From the NCBI GenBank assembly GCA_910574205.1, contig CAJSYJ010000001.1:682001-746000 (forward strand): 64,000 nucleotides of DNA, given 5' to 3'. This DNA comes from Bacteroidales bacterium. GTDB lineage: Bacteria; Bacteroidota; Bacteroidia; Bacteroidales; Rikenellaceae. A model generated the notes under the pieces. The model ran no database searches. It was not told the origin of the DNA and saw only the letters and a list, made by a program, of their open reading frames with translations. Of this stretch, positions 29,349 to 38,761 are shown piece by piece (position 1 is the first letter of the stretch; each line of letters opens with the position of its first letter). Made by a program: the position numbers and the translations under genes.

Positions 29349-29993
29349 TCACATATATTCCGTGCGCCAGGCTATCTCGTCGGCGATACGCTCCGATGCA
29401 GGGCACTGCGGCAGGCGTGATACGGTCTCGGACAACATCTCCCTGGTCGCGACACCGCGCCCCAGAAGAGATACCATGACCGACACGGCAGCATCGGCCA
29501 CCGCCACCGACGACGGAAAGCTCCTCACGGCGCACTCCGCTCCGTGAAGCGCAACGCCGCAGTCGACCTTCGGGCTGCGGGCTGCGGCCATAAGCGCACA
29601 GCAGGCCGTCGTCTCGGTGCTCTCGCTCGACCAGATGCCCACCAGAGCATCGATAGCATCGATACGCGACATCAGAGCGAAAGCCAGCTCCGCGGCGAGC
29701 TCGCCGGTCGTAAGGCCGCGCGACCAGAACGAAAATTCGTCGACGGTAACCATTGCGGGATCGGCCAGATGACAAGCCGCAAGACGCAGCTCGCGCACCT
29801 GCTGACCGTAGAGATACTTGGCAAAGGCGTGGTCGGCCGTCTCGCGGCGTGCTATCTCTCGCACGGAAGGTATGCTCACGCCGTAATTGAGTCCGTAGCT
29901 CACTCCGCGATCGGTCATCGTCTCCGACACCTCGCCGTTCATCTCGCGCCGCATAGCCCCCAGCAGCGCTATCATCCGTTCGGTATGGCTCAT
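29349..29993 (-). CDS. DNA alkylation repair (AlkD-type) protein
   Basis: A 214-residue helical protein. The N-terminal part, with REMNGEVSETM, YGLNYGVSIPSVREIA and QQVRELRLAACHLADP, matches the short HEAT-repeat DNA alkylation repair proteins of Bacteroidota. It would release alkylated bases. It is the last gene of the reverse operon and starts 19 bases after the DUF4831-like gene. It is a different, intact relative of the frameshifted alkD-type gene at 12639-13779. Confidence 0.72.
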   Translation of the reverse strand: MSHTERMIALLGAMRREMNGEVSETMTDRGVSYGLNYGVSIPSVREIARRETADHAFAKYLYGQQVRELRLAACHLADPAMVTVDEFSFWSRGLTTGELAAELAFALMSRIDAIDALVGIWSSESTETTACCALMAAARSPKVDCGVALHGAECAVRSFPSSVAVADAAVSVMVSLLGRGVATREMLSETVSRLPQCPASERIADEIAWRTEYM

Positions 29994-30012
29994 AGTCCGA
30001 TCCGCAGTCCGA

Positions 30013-30897
30013 TTATTTTACCGGTGCCGCGACGACGATCGTCCGGCCGAACTCGAACAGCGGCAGCACGACGCTGCACAGACTCTGCTGCCCCAGCGAC
30101 AACGAGCACTGCGCCCGGTTGGCATAGCGGTATGTAAGGCGTCCTTTGGGATTGCTCTGCGGATACTGCATCTGCGAGGGTGCGATCTGCAACAGTATCA
30201 TCTCGCCCGACAGATCGTCGGAGGGCAGCACACCGGCCGTTTCGCTGAAACGTGCCACTACATAATTGGTCTTATCCTCCGAGAGCACGACCCTTACCCG
30301 GTGCGTCGACGTAGTTTCGACGCGCTTGCCCAAGAACAGTTCGAGGTAGGTCTGCTCCAACTCGTCGATCTTATCCAGCGCACACTGCAACCCCGCACCG
30401 AAGACATTCTCTCCGGCTTCGCCCGTAATCAGATCGACACGGTGGCGCCGCAGCGAGAATATATCCTCCGCGAGCTGCTTGGCCGCAGCCTCGGGCGTCT
30501 GCTCGACGATGCTCATGCGATTGGGCAGCACACGGGCGAACTCCGTCGCCGAGCCGGCATACGACAACGTGCGGACGCTCTCGCCCGCAGCGGCTCCGCA
30601 CTCCGCCGCACAAGCATCCGACGCAAGAAGTATGCGTGCATCGACGATTCCGTACGAGGTGCGGTCTACCAGCGGGGCACGCACGCCCAGATACTTCTGC
30701 GCATAACGCGCGTAAGGACCGACTATGGTCTGCTCGCAGCAGACGGTAATCTCGACATCGAGCGGCGAGGCGGCATCGGCCACGACCGTTCGGCCCTCGT
30801 CCGAATATATGCCTATGCGCTTTATGTCGGTCTGAGCCGTTGCCGTGGCAGCGACCAGCGACAGCACGGCCGAAGCCGCGAATAAGATTCGTTTCAT
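30013..30897 (-). CDS. Secreted DUF4831-like protein
   Basis: A 294-residue protein (296 if the ATG two codons upstream at 30903 is used) with a signal peptide (hydrophobic residues 3-20, cleavage after TATAQ). The mature part contains PYARYAQKYLGV near 62 and a segment AAKQLAEDIFSLRRHRVDLITGE near 137, both typical of DUF4831 proteins of Bacteroidota. The role is unknown; they are envelope proteins. It lies 49 bases after trmN6 in the reverse operon. Confidence 0.75.
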   Translation of the reverse strand: MKRILFAASAVLSLVAATATAQTDIKRIGIYSDEGRTVVADAASPLDVEITVCCEQTIVGPYARYAQKYLGVRAPLVDRTSYGIVDARILLASDACAAECGAAAGESVRTLSYAGSATEFARVLPNRMSIVEQTPEAAAKQLAEDIFSLRRHRVDLITGEAGENVFGAGLQCALDKIDELEQTYLELFLGKRVETTSTHRVRVVLSEDKTNYVVARFSETAGVLPSDDLSGEMILLQIAPSQMQYPQSNPKGRLTYRYANRAQCSLSLGQQSLCSVVLPLFEFGRTIVVAAPVK

Positions 30898-30946
30898 AAT
30901 CATCGAAGTTTAGTTCATAACAAAAATAGTACTTTTTCGTACCATA

Positions 30947-31645
30947 TCAAAATTTCAGGTAGAAATCGCGCGTCAGCATGCGGTACTCCTCGGTAAAGGT
31001 TTCGGGGGCGGTCTGTATGACCAGCAGCTCGTGCCGGGGCTGCGCGCAGTATCCGCGCCCGAATTCCAGCATCGAGCGCCTGACGGCAGAGCGGGGAGTG
31101 GTCCTGACGTCGCAGCGGCGCGACAGGCTCAGCGTGCCGCGGCATATCTCGACGAACGCATCGGCCGCATCGGCGGGCAGTATCATCGACACGCGGCCGC
31201 ACGGTGCGAGCAGGCGGTCGAATGCCGCCGCCAGATCGGCGAACGGCAGCGCGACGCAATGGCGTGCCAGACGACGGCCGCTGTCGGGCGGCAGCAGCGA
31301 CGAGGAGAAATAGGGCGGATTTGTAATTATATGGTCGAACGTATGGCCGGGCGCGAAATCGCGTATATCGGCCTGAACCGCTTCGAGACGGTCGCCCCAC
31401 GGCGAAGCGGCGAAATTGCCGGCAGCACGCCGGGCGCACTCGCCGTCGATATCGACGGCCGTGATGCGCGCTTCGGCACTGCGCTGCGCCGCCATAAGGG
31501 CTATGACGCCCGTGCCGGTACCTATGTCGAGCACGCGGCGCTGCGATGCTTCGAGCGCACACCATGCACCGAGCAGCACGCCGTCGGTGCCGACCTTCAT
31601 GGCGCACCCCTGCTGGCATACCGAGAATCGCTTGAAGCGGAACAT
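30947..31645 (-). CDS. trmN6: tRNA1(Val) (adenine(37)-N6)-methyltransferase
   Basis: A 232-residue SAM-dependent methyltransferase. The N-terminus FRFKRFSVCQQGCAMKVGTDGVLLGAW is the family signature, the SAM site VLDIGTGTGVIAL is near residues 38-50, and the catalytic NPPYFSSSL motif near 110 marks adenine-N6 methylation. It modifies A37 of tRNA-Val. It starts 10 bases after the TIGR02757 gene. The neighbouring sense gene order supports one long operon. Confidence 0.88.
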   Translation of the reverse strand: MFRFKRFSVCQQGCAMKVGTDGVLLGAWCALEASQRRVLDIGTGTGVIALMAAQRSAEARITAVDIDGECARRAAGNFAASPWGDRLEAVQADIRDFAPGHTFDHIITNPPYFSSSLLPPDSGRRLARHCVALPFADLAAAFDRLLAPCGRVSMILPADAADAFVEICRGTLSLSRRCDVRTTPRSAVRRSMLEFGRGYCAQPRHELLVIQTAPETFTEEYRMLTRDFYLKF

Positions 31646-31655
31646 GGCCGGAGTG

Positions 31656-32450
31656 TTACTCTTTCAGAAATCCGTCGATACCGGCGCCGAACAGCGAAAA
31701 GTCGTAACGCACGGGGTCTTCGGGGTCAAACTCGCGCAGCGCCTCCGTGATCTCGACGGTCGTCTTCCAGTCGTTCTGGCGGCGGCGGATAAGCCCCAGC
31801 GCACGACCCATATTTCCCGTATGAAGATCGAGCGGCAGATAGAGCGCCGACATCGGTATCGAGCGCCACAGTCCGAAGTCGACGCCGCGATCGTCGCGTC
31901 GCACGAACCAGCGTATATACATGTTCAGGCGCTTGCAGGCCGCACCCTTGTCGATCGACGAGAGGTGCTTCTCGCAGCGTGTGCGGTGTTCGATCGAGAA
32001 GAACTCGCGACGGAATTCCGACAGCACGCGCGCCATATCGCCCGTGGCGGCATAGAGCGACTCGATGCAGCATCCGATGCCGCCCCAGCGCTCGCAGATA
32101 TGGCGTATGGCCAGGACGAAGTCTATAAGATCGCCGCCGTTGAATGTGCGGTGCACGTAGCTTTGCAGGCGGGCGAGCTCGGCATCCGAGGCTCCGCGCA
32201 CGAAATCGGCGGGCGCATCGTCCATATAGTGCATCATGCGGTGCGCGCTCTTGACGATCGCCTTGCGGTTGCCCCACGCTATCGTCGCAGCCAGAAAGCC
32301 CGCCACCTCGCGGTCGTCGCGCGAGGAGAAGGTATGGGGCACGCTTATGGGATCGGACTCGATGAAGTCGGGGTTGTTGTATTTGTCGTGGAGGTGTTCG
32401 AGCAGCGCGGCCAGCTGTCCGCGGTCGAGCTCAGAGTACGATTCTGCCAT
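31656..32450 (-). CDS. TIGR02757 (DUF2400) family protein
   Basis: A 264-residue protein of the TIGR02757 family, which is related in fold to HhH DNA glycosylases. Family strings are visible: the start [33 protein letters not shown] segment near 54, and [20 protein letters not shown] near 205. The function is not established. Its start overlaps the end of the ABC transporter gene by 20 bases. Confidence 0.85.
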   Translation of the reverse strand: MAESYSELDRGQLAALLEHLHDKYNNPDFIESDPISVPHTFSSRDDREVAGFLAATIAWGNRKAIVKSAHRMMHYMDDAPADFVRGASDAELARLQSYVHRTFNGGDLIDFVLAIRHICERWGGIGCCIESLYAATGDMARVLSEFRREFFSIEHRTRCEKHLSSIDKGAACKRLNMYIRWFVRRDDRGVDFGLWRSIPMSALYLPLDLHTGNMGRALGLIRRRQNDWKTTVEITEALREFDPEDPVRYDFSLFGAGIDGFLKE

Positions 32451-33084
32451 CGCTCATCAATATTTTTCTGTCGGCCGTCGAGGCCAGGGTTTCATCGTGG
32501 GTTACTATGACGAATGTCTGCCCTAATCTCTCGCGCAGATCGAAAAAGAGCTTGTTTACCTCGTCGCGCGTGGCCGAATCGAGATTGCCCGAGGGCTCGT
32601 CGGCCAGAACCACGGCGGGCGAGTTGACCAGCGCACGGGCTATGGCCACGCGCTGCTGCTCGCCGCCCGACAGCGCGGCGGGCTTATGGTGCATGCGGTC
32701 GGCCAGACCGACCGTCTCCAAAAGCGTACGCGCACGCCTGTCGGCCTCGCGTCGCGGCACGCCTCCTATGAGCGCCGGCATCATGACATTCTCGCGGGCA
32801 TCGAACTCGGGCAGAAGGTGGTGGAACTGAAACACGAAGCCGATCTTCTCGTTGCGGAACTTCGACAGCTGTCTGTCGTTCATGCCGGATGCCGTGCGGC
32901 CGTCGATCTCCACCGCTCCGCCGTCGGGTGTCAGCAGCGTGCCCATGATCTGCAAGAGGGTCGTCTTGCCGGCACCGCTCGCGCCGACGATCGAGACCAC
33001 CTCGCCGCGTCCGACCGTGAGCGATACGCCGCGCAGCACCTCGACTTCGCCGAAGCTCTTGCGGATGTCGTCTACCTTTATCAT
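32431..33084 (-). CDS. lolD: ABC transporter ATP-binding protein, LolD-like
   Basis: A 217-residue ATPase. Walker [10 protein letters not shown] is near residues 34-42, the ABC signature LSGGEQQR near 137, Walker [10 protein letters not shown] near 158, and the H-loop VTHDE near 192. The [15 protein letters not shown] stretch is typical of LolD, the ATPase that powers lipoprotein release to the outer membrane, but MacB-type exporters look similar. No permease gene is adjacent; the gene overlaps folP by 4 bases. Confidence 0.82.
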   Translation of the reverse strand: MIKVDDIRKSFGEVEVLRGVSLTVGRGEVVSIVGASGAGKTTLLQIMGTLLTPDGGAVEIDGRTASGMNDRQLSKFRNEKIGFVFQFHHLLPEFDARENVMMPALIGGVPRREADRRARTLLETVGLADRMHHKPAALSGGEQQRVAIARALVNSPAVVLADEPSGNLDSATRDEVNKLFFDLRERLGQTFVIVTHDETLASTADRKILMSDGRIVL

Positions 33085-33902
33085 GCCTGCGAAATATAGG
33101 TTTTATATATCTTCACGACCTCGACGGCCTCCCGCACGTCGTGCACGCGAAGTATGTTGGCGCCCTTTTCCAGCGAGATGAAGTTGAGCACGCTCGTACC
33201 GTTCAGCGACTCGTCGGGCGTGGTACCGAGCAGCCGGAATATCATCGACTTGCGCGATACGCCCGACAGCACCGGGTAGCCCATGCCGACGAGCCTGTCG
33301 AGCGAGTGCATCAGCCGGTAGTTCTGTTCGAGGGTCTTGGCGAAGCCGAAGCCGGGATCGAGCACGATGTTTTCGCGGCGTATGCCAGCCGAGATCATAA
33401 GGTCGATGCGGCGGCGGAAGTAGTCCATAACCTCGTCCGCGATATCGCCGCTATAATCGGTCATAGTCTGCATCGTAGCGGGCGTGCCGCGCATGTGCAT
33501 CGCGATATAGGGGACGTCGTAGCCGGCCACGGTGCGCAGCATATCCTCGTCCAGCTCGCCGGCCGATATGTCGTTTACGATCACTCCGCCCCACTTGTCG
33601 ATCGTGCGTCGCACGACATCGGCACGGAACGTATCGACCGACACGGCCGCATCGGGCGCAACACGCCGCACGGCCTCGATACCGCGGTCGATGCGCCGCC
33701 ACTCCTCGTCGGGCGAAATGTCGTCGGCACCGGGACGCGACGAGTAGCCGCCCACGTCGATTATAGTCGCCCCCTGCTCCACGGCGGCTCTCACACGCGC
33801 CTCGATCTGCTCGGCCGACGCATTGCGGCTGCCGGCATAGAACGAGTCGGGCGTGACGTTGACGATCGCCATTACATGCAGCTCTCTAAGATCTATCTCC
33901 AT
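33081..33902 (-). CDS. folP: Dihydropteroate synthase
   Basis: A 273-residue TIM-barrel enzyme that joins p-aminobenzoate to the pterin in folate synthesis. [12 protein letters not shown] near residues 15-26, [12 protein letters not shown] near 50, the SVDTF and NDISAG motifs near 89-113, and [14 protein letters not shown] near 181 form the substrate sites. Its start overlaps the end of coaE by 17 bases and its end overlaps the LolD-like gene, so the genes are co-transcribed and probably translationally coupled. Confidence 0.94.
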   Translation of the reverse strand: MEIDLRELHVMAIVNVTPDSFYAGSRNASAEQIEARVRAAVEQGATIIDVGGYSSRPGADDISPDEEWRRIDRGIEAVRRVAPDAAVSVDTFRADVVRRTIDKWGGVIVNDISAGELDEDMLRTVAGYDVPYIAMHMRGTPATMQTMTDYSGDIADEVMDYFRRRIDLMISAGIRRENIVLDPGFGFAKTLEQNYRLMHSLDRLVGMGYPVLSGVSRKSMIFRLLGTTPDESLNGTSVLNFISLEKGANILRVHDVREAVEVVKIYKTYISQA

Positions 33903-34494
33903 ATCTTGCAGCTCTATATCTGAGTTTCTTATCGCACTGCGCCACCTCCTCGCGCAACTCGTCGAGATCGATGTTTATCATGCACATATCGGCATGCTCG
34001 CGCAAAAAGTCGTCGTCCGCCTGACAGGCCATGCGGCTCTCGATCTGCTCGCGCTGCGCGCCGTCGCGCATCATGGCGCGCTCGATACGCAGCCTCGCGG
34101 GCGCCATGACGGCTATCGTAAGATCGACGTGCCCCTCCAAACCCGCCTCGAAGAGTATCGCCGACTCCAACAGAACGTAATCGCCGCTCTGCCGCTGCGC
34201 CCATGCCTCGAAATCGGAGATAACGGCAGGATGCACTATCGCATTGAGACGCCGCCGCGCATCGTCGTCGGCAAAGACCGTAGCCGCCAGTCGGGCACGG
34301 TCGAGCGATCCGTCCTCCTTATATATGTCGTCGCCGAACTCGCGGCAGATAGCCTCGCGCAGCTCAACGCTGCCGGTCATCAGCCCTCTGGCCTCGGCGT
34401 CGGAGTCGTAGACGGCGACTCCCAACTCGGCGAACATACGGCAGACCGTGCTCTTGCCGCTGCCTATGCCGCCCGTAATACCTACCTTATACAT
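33886..34494 (-). CDS. coaE: Dephospho-CoA kinase
   Basis: A 202-residue P-loop kinase that performs the last step of coenzyme A synthesis. The P-loop GGIGSGKST is at residues 8-16, followed by YDSDAEAR near 33, and a lid region with Arg residues near 130-145. It lies between the short YbbR-like gene and folP in the reverse operon. Confidence 0.93.
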   Translation of the reverse strand: MYKVGITGGIGSGKSTVCRMFAELGVAVYDSDAEARGLMTGSVELREAICREFGDDIYKEDGSLDRARLAATVFADDDARRRLNAIVHPAVISDFEAWAQRQSGDYVLLESAILFEAGLEGHVDLTIAVMAPARLRIERAMMRDGAQREQIESRMACQADDDFLREHADMCMINIDLDELREEVAQCDKKLRYRAARYGDRS

Positions 34495-34574
34495 AATATG
34501 AAGCAGTGCTTAGATGATAAACGACCACCCTGCATCCCGCACATGCCGTGCATCGGGCAGAGCCGTCCGGGCCG

Positions 34575-34970
34575 CTACTCGCGCTCGGCGATCTCTATGA
34601 CCGGGGCATTGGCCACCGACACGACATCTATGTCGGTCATGCGCGACGAGAGCGCGCGCTGCAACGACACGGGATCGATACGGATATTGCCCCACTCCAC
34701 ATACTCGAAGCCCAGCTCCGAGAGAGGCACGGCGATATTGCGCTGCTTGGAGAGCACCTTGACGTTGAACAGGTCGACGCCCTTGCCATGGATCTTGCAC
34801 TCGACATCGAACACGTGTCCGTCGACATCGACGCCCACGGTATAGTCGGTCGTATAGTCGTAGCCGAGCTTGGTAATGTACCACAACACGAACGCCGCGA
34901 AGAACAGCGTCACGAAGACCGGCGATATGTAGCGGCGCAACTGCGCCACGGCGGCTTTGAATCGTTCCAT
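34575..34970 (-). CDS. Short YbbR-like membrane protein
   Basis: A 131-residue protein with one transmembrane segment (about 15-34, VFVTLFFAAFVLWYITKLG) followed by an extracytoplasmic beta-rich part. This matches the N-terminal part of YbbR-like (CdaR-related) proteins of Bacteroidota, which sit just before coaE in Bacteroides. It is short for that family, with room for only one domain. It is first in the reverse operon; a -7 box TACCTTTG lies at 34996-35003. Confidence 0.6.
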   Translation of the reverse strand: MERFKAAVAQLRRYISPVFVTLFFAAFVLWYITKLGYDYTTDYTVGVDVDGHVFDVECKIHGKGVDLFNVKVLSKQRNIAVPLSELGFEYVEWGNIRIDPVSLQRALSSRMTDIDVVSVANAPVIEIAERE

Positions 34971-34995
34971 CGGATAAAATGATAAATCTTTCGGA

Positions 34996-35003
34996 CAAAG
35001 GTA
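34996..35003 (-). promoter_or_regulatory. -7 box of the ybbR-coaE-folP operon
   Basis: A perfect TACCTTTG on the reverse strand, 25 bases before the ATG at 34970. No clear -33 is present. Confidence 0.45.
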
Positions 35004-35040
35004 AAAAAAAAATAGGTCGCGATGAAACGTCGCGACCTAT
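35001..35040 (-). terminator. Terminator of secDF
   Basis: Eleven-bp arms at 35012-35022 and 35030-35040 with a 7-base loop, then a run of about nine T on the reverse strand. It overlaps the -7 box of the next operon. Confidence 0.88.
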
Positions 35041-35068
35041 AATTATATTCGAGTCCCTACGAGCCCGA

Positions 35069-37957
35069 CTATGCCTCCGTAGGCTCGCTGCTCTTCGCAG
35101 CCTTCTTGCGCTGCAAGTCGTATGCGATAGGCGTAGCGATAAAGACCGAAGTGTAGGTACCGATAATCACACCGAGGATCAACGCGAAGACGAAACCGCG
35201 GATCGTCTCGCCGCCGAAGATGAAGATCGCCAGCAGCGTAACGAGCGTCGTACCCGACGTGTTGACAGTACGCGACAGCGTAGCGCAAATGGCGTTGTCG
35301 ATATTGGTCTTTATGTCGCGCTTGGGATACAGGCCGATATACTCGCGGATGCGGTCGAATATAACCACCGTATCGTTGATCGAATAACCGATGATAGTCA
35401 GGATAGCCGCGATGAAAGCCTGATTGACTTCGAGGTTGAACGGCATGAACGAGTACAACAGCGAGAACAGACCTATCACGAGCAGGGCGTTGTGCGCCAG
35501 ACCGAGCGTTGCGCCGGTAGCCCACTGCCACTTCTTGAATCGGAAAGCGATATAGAGGCCGATCGCAACGAGCGATATCAGCACTGCGAGGATAGAGTTA
35601 TAGGTCATCTCCTTTGCGATAGAGGCACCTACCTGCTCCGACGAGATGATACCCAGCTTGTCGCTGCCGTCGGTCTTGAAGTGTGTGTAGTCGAAGTCGG
35701 GATCGGCGTAGAAGCCCTTGACGGCTTCGAACATGATGCGGTCGACCTCGTTGTTGGCCTCCTCGTCGGTGCGGTCGTAAGCGTACTGCGTAGCCACGCG
35801 GATCTGGTTCTCGCCGCCGAACTGCTTTACCTCCAACGACGACGACGCTGCGTCGCCGACAACCGCGAACTTCTCTTCGAGGCTGTGGCGCACCTGCTCG
35901 ACATCGACGTTGCGGTCGAAGCCGATGACATATGTACGGCCGCCGGTAAACTCGATACCCTGATTCAGGCCGTGGAATGCCAGCGATACGACCGAGACGA
36001 GCAGCAGCGCACCCGACAGGATGTAAGAGTACTTGCGCTTGTCGATGAAGCTGAACCTGATGTTCGAGAGGAAATTCTCGGTGCTCTTGCGCGAGAATGC
36101 CACCTTGCCGCGGCGGTTAGCCACCGCCTCCAACAGCAGGCGCGTAATGAATATCGAGCAGAAGAGCGAAGTGATGATACCGATGATAAGCGTGGTAGCG
36201 AAGCCCTTGACGGGACCCGTACCGAGGAAGAACAGCACCAGACCGGTAATGATCGTCGTGAGGTTACCGTCGATAATAGCCGAGTATGCGTTCGAGAAAC
36301 CGTCCTTGATAGCAAGCGCGAGACCCTTGCCTCCGCGAAGCTCCTCCTTGACACGCTCGAAGATGATGACGTTGGCGTCGACGGCCATACCCATCGTCAG
36401 GACGATACCTGCGATACCGGGCAGCGTCAGCACGGCGCCGAACGACACCAGCACACCCATAAGCAGCAGCACATTGAAGATCAGAGCCACGTCGGCCATC
36501 CAACCTGCCGTCTTATAGAAGAAGCCCATGTAGAGCAGCACCAGAACGAACGCCAGCAGGAACGACATGATACCGTCGTTGATAGACTTCTGACCCAGCG
36601 ACGGGCCGACTACCTCGGAGTGGACGATCGTCGCGGGAGCGGGCGCCTTGCCGGCGTTGAGCACGCTGGCAAGATCCTGTGCCTCGGTAACGGTGAAGTG
36701 TCCGGTGATCTGAGACTGTCCGCCGTCGATGCGGCCGTTGACATTGGGGGCAGAGTATACGTATCCGTCGAGAACGATAGCTATGGGCTTGCCGACGTTG
36801 GCACCCGTGATATCGCCCCAGCGAGCCGATGCGGCTGCATCCATAATCATCGAAACCTCGAACTCGCCGCCCTGCTGCGAGCCCTGCGCACGCGCCTCGG
36901 TAATGCCGTCGCCGGTCATGACGGGCTTCAAGCGTCCGTCGGCACCCTTCAACGCATAGAGATTGAAGTAACCTTGGTCGCTGTTATTTACGCTCTTGTT
37001 GGCCCAGCGCAGCGCCATGTCGGCGGGAAACAGACGCGATACCTCGGGCATGTTCAGATACTCCGATATCTTGGCTCTGTTCTGCTTCTCGGCAACGGCG
37101 ACGAACGGAGGGCGCATGTCGAACTGCAACAGCGACGTCAGAGGACGCACGTTCAGAGCCTCCAATGCAGCCGCGTCGGCAGCCTCGGCAGCCTGCTTGG
37201 CATATATTATCTCGTCGGCCTGATAGAGCGCATCGGCCACACCGTCGAGTCGGTCGTATACGGTCCAAAATTCGAGTGCTGCCGTGGTCGACAGCAGATT
37301 GCGCACGCGGTCCGGCTCCTTGACGCCCGGCAGCTCGACCGAGATACGGTTGGTGCCAGTAACACGCTGGATGTTGGGCTGCGTAACGCCCAGAACGTCG
37401 ATACGGCTCTTCAACACCTCGAACGACGATTCGACGGCATCCGAAATCTTCTGCTTCAAATCAGCTTCCAGCTTCGCGCGATCGTTGTTGTAGTTGCTCG
37501 AATCGCCCGTACGCTCGAAGACGTTGCATACGTCGTCGCCGTAAGCAGCCATGAAGGCATCGACGAACGCGTTGCCGTCATCCTCGGCCGACGCCGCATC
37601 GATTGCGCTGCGGAAGCGCTCGTAATCGGGGTGGTGCGGATCGAGTGCGATATCGCCCTCGCGGCCGGCATGTGCTGCGACCACGTCGGCGGCCTTGATT
37701 TCCAGCATGACGTTCATACCGCCTTTGAGGTCGAGACCGAGATTCAACTCACGCTCCTTGCACTCCTTATATGTATACTTTGTGATACCGAGATTGTAGA
37801 CCGTCTGGTCCCACTTCTCGGCGAGGTAGGCCTCGGGGTTCTCTTCACGAGCGGCCTGACGCTCGACACGGTTCGTGACGAACGTAAACGAGAGCTGAAA
37901 TATGCAGGCGAGTGCCAAAAGTACTGCCAGCAATTTGATAGCGCCTTTGCTTTGCAT
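35069..37957 (-). CDS. secDF: Fused protein translocase subunit SecD-SecF
   Basis: A 962-residue fusion of SecD and SecF, as is normal in Bacteroidota. There are twelve predicted transmembrane segments in two sets of six; the SecD half has the large periplasmic domain (about 60-440) and the TIVHSEVVGPSLGQKSI segment, and the SecF half begins around residue 655 with LNQGIEFTGGRTYVI. It uses the proton gradient to pull proteins out of SecYEG. I chose the ATG at 37957 (MQSKGAIKLL); the frame is open upstream to 38272 across the promoter and noncoding sequence. Confidence 0.93.
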   Translation of the reverse strand: MQSKGAIKLLAVLLALACIFQLSFTFVTNRVERQAAREENPEAYLAEKWDQTVYNLGITKYTYKECKERELNLGLDLKGGMNVMLEIKAADVVAAHAGREGDIALDPHHPDYERFRSAIDAASAEDDGNAFVDAFMAAYGDDVCNVFERTGDSSNYNNDRAKLEADLKQKISDAVESSFEVLKSRIDVLGVTQPNIQRVTGTNRISVELPGVKEPDRVRNLLSTTAALEFWTVYDRLDGVADALYQADEIIYAKQAAEAADAAALEALNVRPLTSLLQFDMRPPFVAVAEKQNRAKISEYLNMPEVSRLFPADMALRWANKSVNNSDQGYFNLYALKGADGRLKPVMTGDGITEARAQGSQQGGEFEVSMIMDAAASARWGDITGANVGKPIAIVLDGYVYSAPNVNGRIDGGQSQITGHFTVTEAQDLASVLNAGKAPAPATIVHSEVVGPSLGQKSINDGIMSFLLAFVLVLLYMGFFYKTAGWMADVALIFNVLLLMGVLVSFGAVLTLPGIAGIVLTMGMAVDANVIIFERVKEELRGGKGLALAIKDGFSNAYSAIIDGNLTTIITGLVLFFLGTGPVKGFATTLIIGIITSLFCSIFITRLLLEAVANRRGKVAFSRKSTENFLSNIRFSFIDKRKYSYILSGALLLVSVVSLAFHGLNQGIEFTGGRTYVIGFDRNVDVEQVRHSLEEKFAVVGDAASSSLEVKQFGGENQIRVATQYAYDRTDEEANNEVDRIMFEAVKGFYADPDFDYTHFKTDGSDKLGIISSEQVGASIAKEMTYNSILAVLISLVAIGLYIAFRFKKWQWATGATLGLAHNALLVIGLFSLLYSFMPFNLEVNQAFIAAILTIIGYSINDTVVIFDRIREYIGLYPKRDIKTNIDNAICATLSRTVNTSGTTLVTLLAIFIFGGETIRGFVFALILGVIIGTYTSVFIATPIAYDLQRKKAAKSSEPTEA

Positions 37958-38039
37958 TGTGTAAAAAATTTTGTTATTATTCGTTTTGTCTAAATTACGC
38001 ATTCGGCCGCAATCATTACGCTTGCGGGTATAAATCATG

Positions 38040-38069
38040 CAAAGATACAAATAATATCCTAATATCAAA
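38040..38069 (-). promoter_or_regulatory. Promoter of secDF
   Basis: On the reverse strand TTTG (38069-38066), 18 bases, then TATCTTTG (38047-38040). The leader to the ATG at 37957 is about 80 bases. Between this promoter and the tRNA-Leu terminator (38070-38412) I see no gene, only a 9-bp hairpin with a 3-base loop at 38321-38341. Confidence 0.65.
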
Positions 38070-38412
38070 GTGCATCGGATGTTTTTTGCTCGCAGCAGGG
38101 ATATCCGCACGAGCCCCCGTCCGAAGAAGCGCCCGGCGTAGAGTCTCGCACCCTGGCTTTCGCAATGACACGACGGGAGCGGCGAATGGTGTTTCGAGAC
38201 GAAAATCGCCGCTGCGATTCGCCCCGCCGCACCCGCTTCCTCCCAACCTGCCGCAAGCTGCCGGCGAGTCATCTTATCGACATGATTTCAGCCATATAAC
38301 CGGCCATGAGATCATCATCGCAAGGCCGTCATACGGCCTTGAAACCGCATATAGGAGAGTATGTAGTATCGGGACTTTTTTAGTTTTGCGAACATACCGG
38401 CTCCATACGAAA

Positions 38413-38449
38413 CACAGACACCGGACGAATAAATCGTCCGGTGTCTGTG
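38413..38449 (-). terminator. Hairpin after tRNA-Leu
   Basis: Perfect 16-bp arms at 38413-38428 and 38434-38449 with a 5-base loop, directly downstream of the tRNA. The following T-run on the reverse strand is weak, so processing or termination are both possible. Confidence 0.65.
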
Positions 38450-38452
38450 AAG

Positions 38453-38536
38453 TACCCAGAGCCGGGGTCGAACCGGCACAGGGGTGAACCTACTGGTGTT
38501 TGAGACCAGCGCGTCTACCGATTCCGCCATCTGGGC
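38453..38536 (-). tRNA. tRNA-Leu (anticodon CAA)
   Basis: An 84-base class II tRNA. The anticodon arm CTGGT/ACCAG with loop CTCAAAC gives CAA; the acceptor stem GCCCAGA/TCTGGGT closes with a G-U pair at 1-72, as seen in related tRNA-Leu genes; the discriminator is A. No CCA is encoded. A consensus promoter is upstream. Confidence 0.93.
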
Positions 38537-38573
38537 ATCGACATGCGTATGAGCGATACGCTCGATCGGAGTG

Positions 38574-38604
38574 CAAATGTAAACATTTATTTTGAATTAA
38601 CAAA
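38574..38604 (-). promoter_or_regulatory. Promoter of tRNA-Leu
   Basis: On the reverse strand TTTG (38604-38601), 19 bases, then TACATTTG (38581-38574), 37 bases before the tRNA 5' end. Confidence 0.7.
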
Positions 38605-38761
38605 AATCGGACGATAAAAATCGAATAATTCGACTCTACCCACGCCATGCGGCCGTTCCGTTACCACCGGCAAAAGCGGATGGCATCCGGCAGCAAATGC
38701 CGCTACTGCAAGCAGAGACGAAGCGAATCGAGGCGCTCCGCGCCACACCGCGGCAGCGCGA

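Noticed and set aside
34510..34998. Open frame of 162 codons overlapping the short YbbR-like gene
   Set aside because: It is in another frame, basic and without hydrophobic segment; the 34575-34970 frame has the expected membrane anchor and position before coaE.
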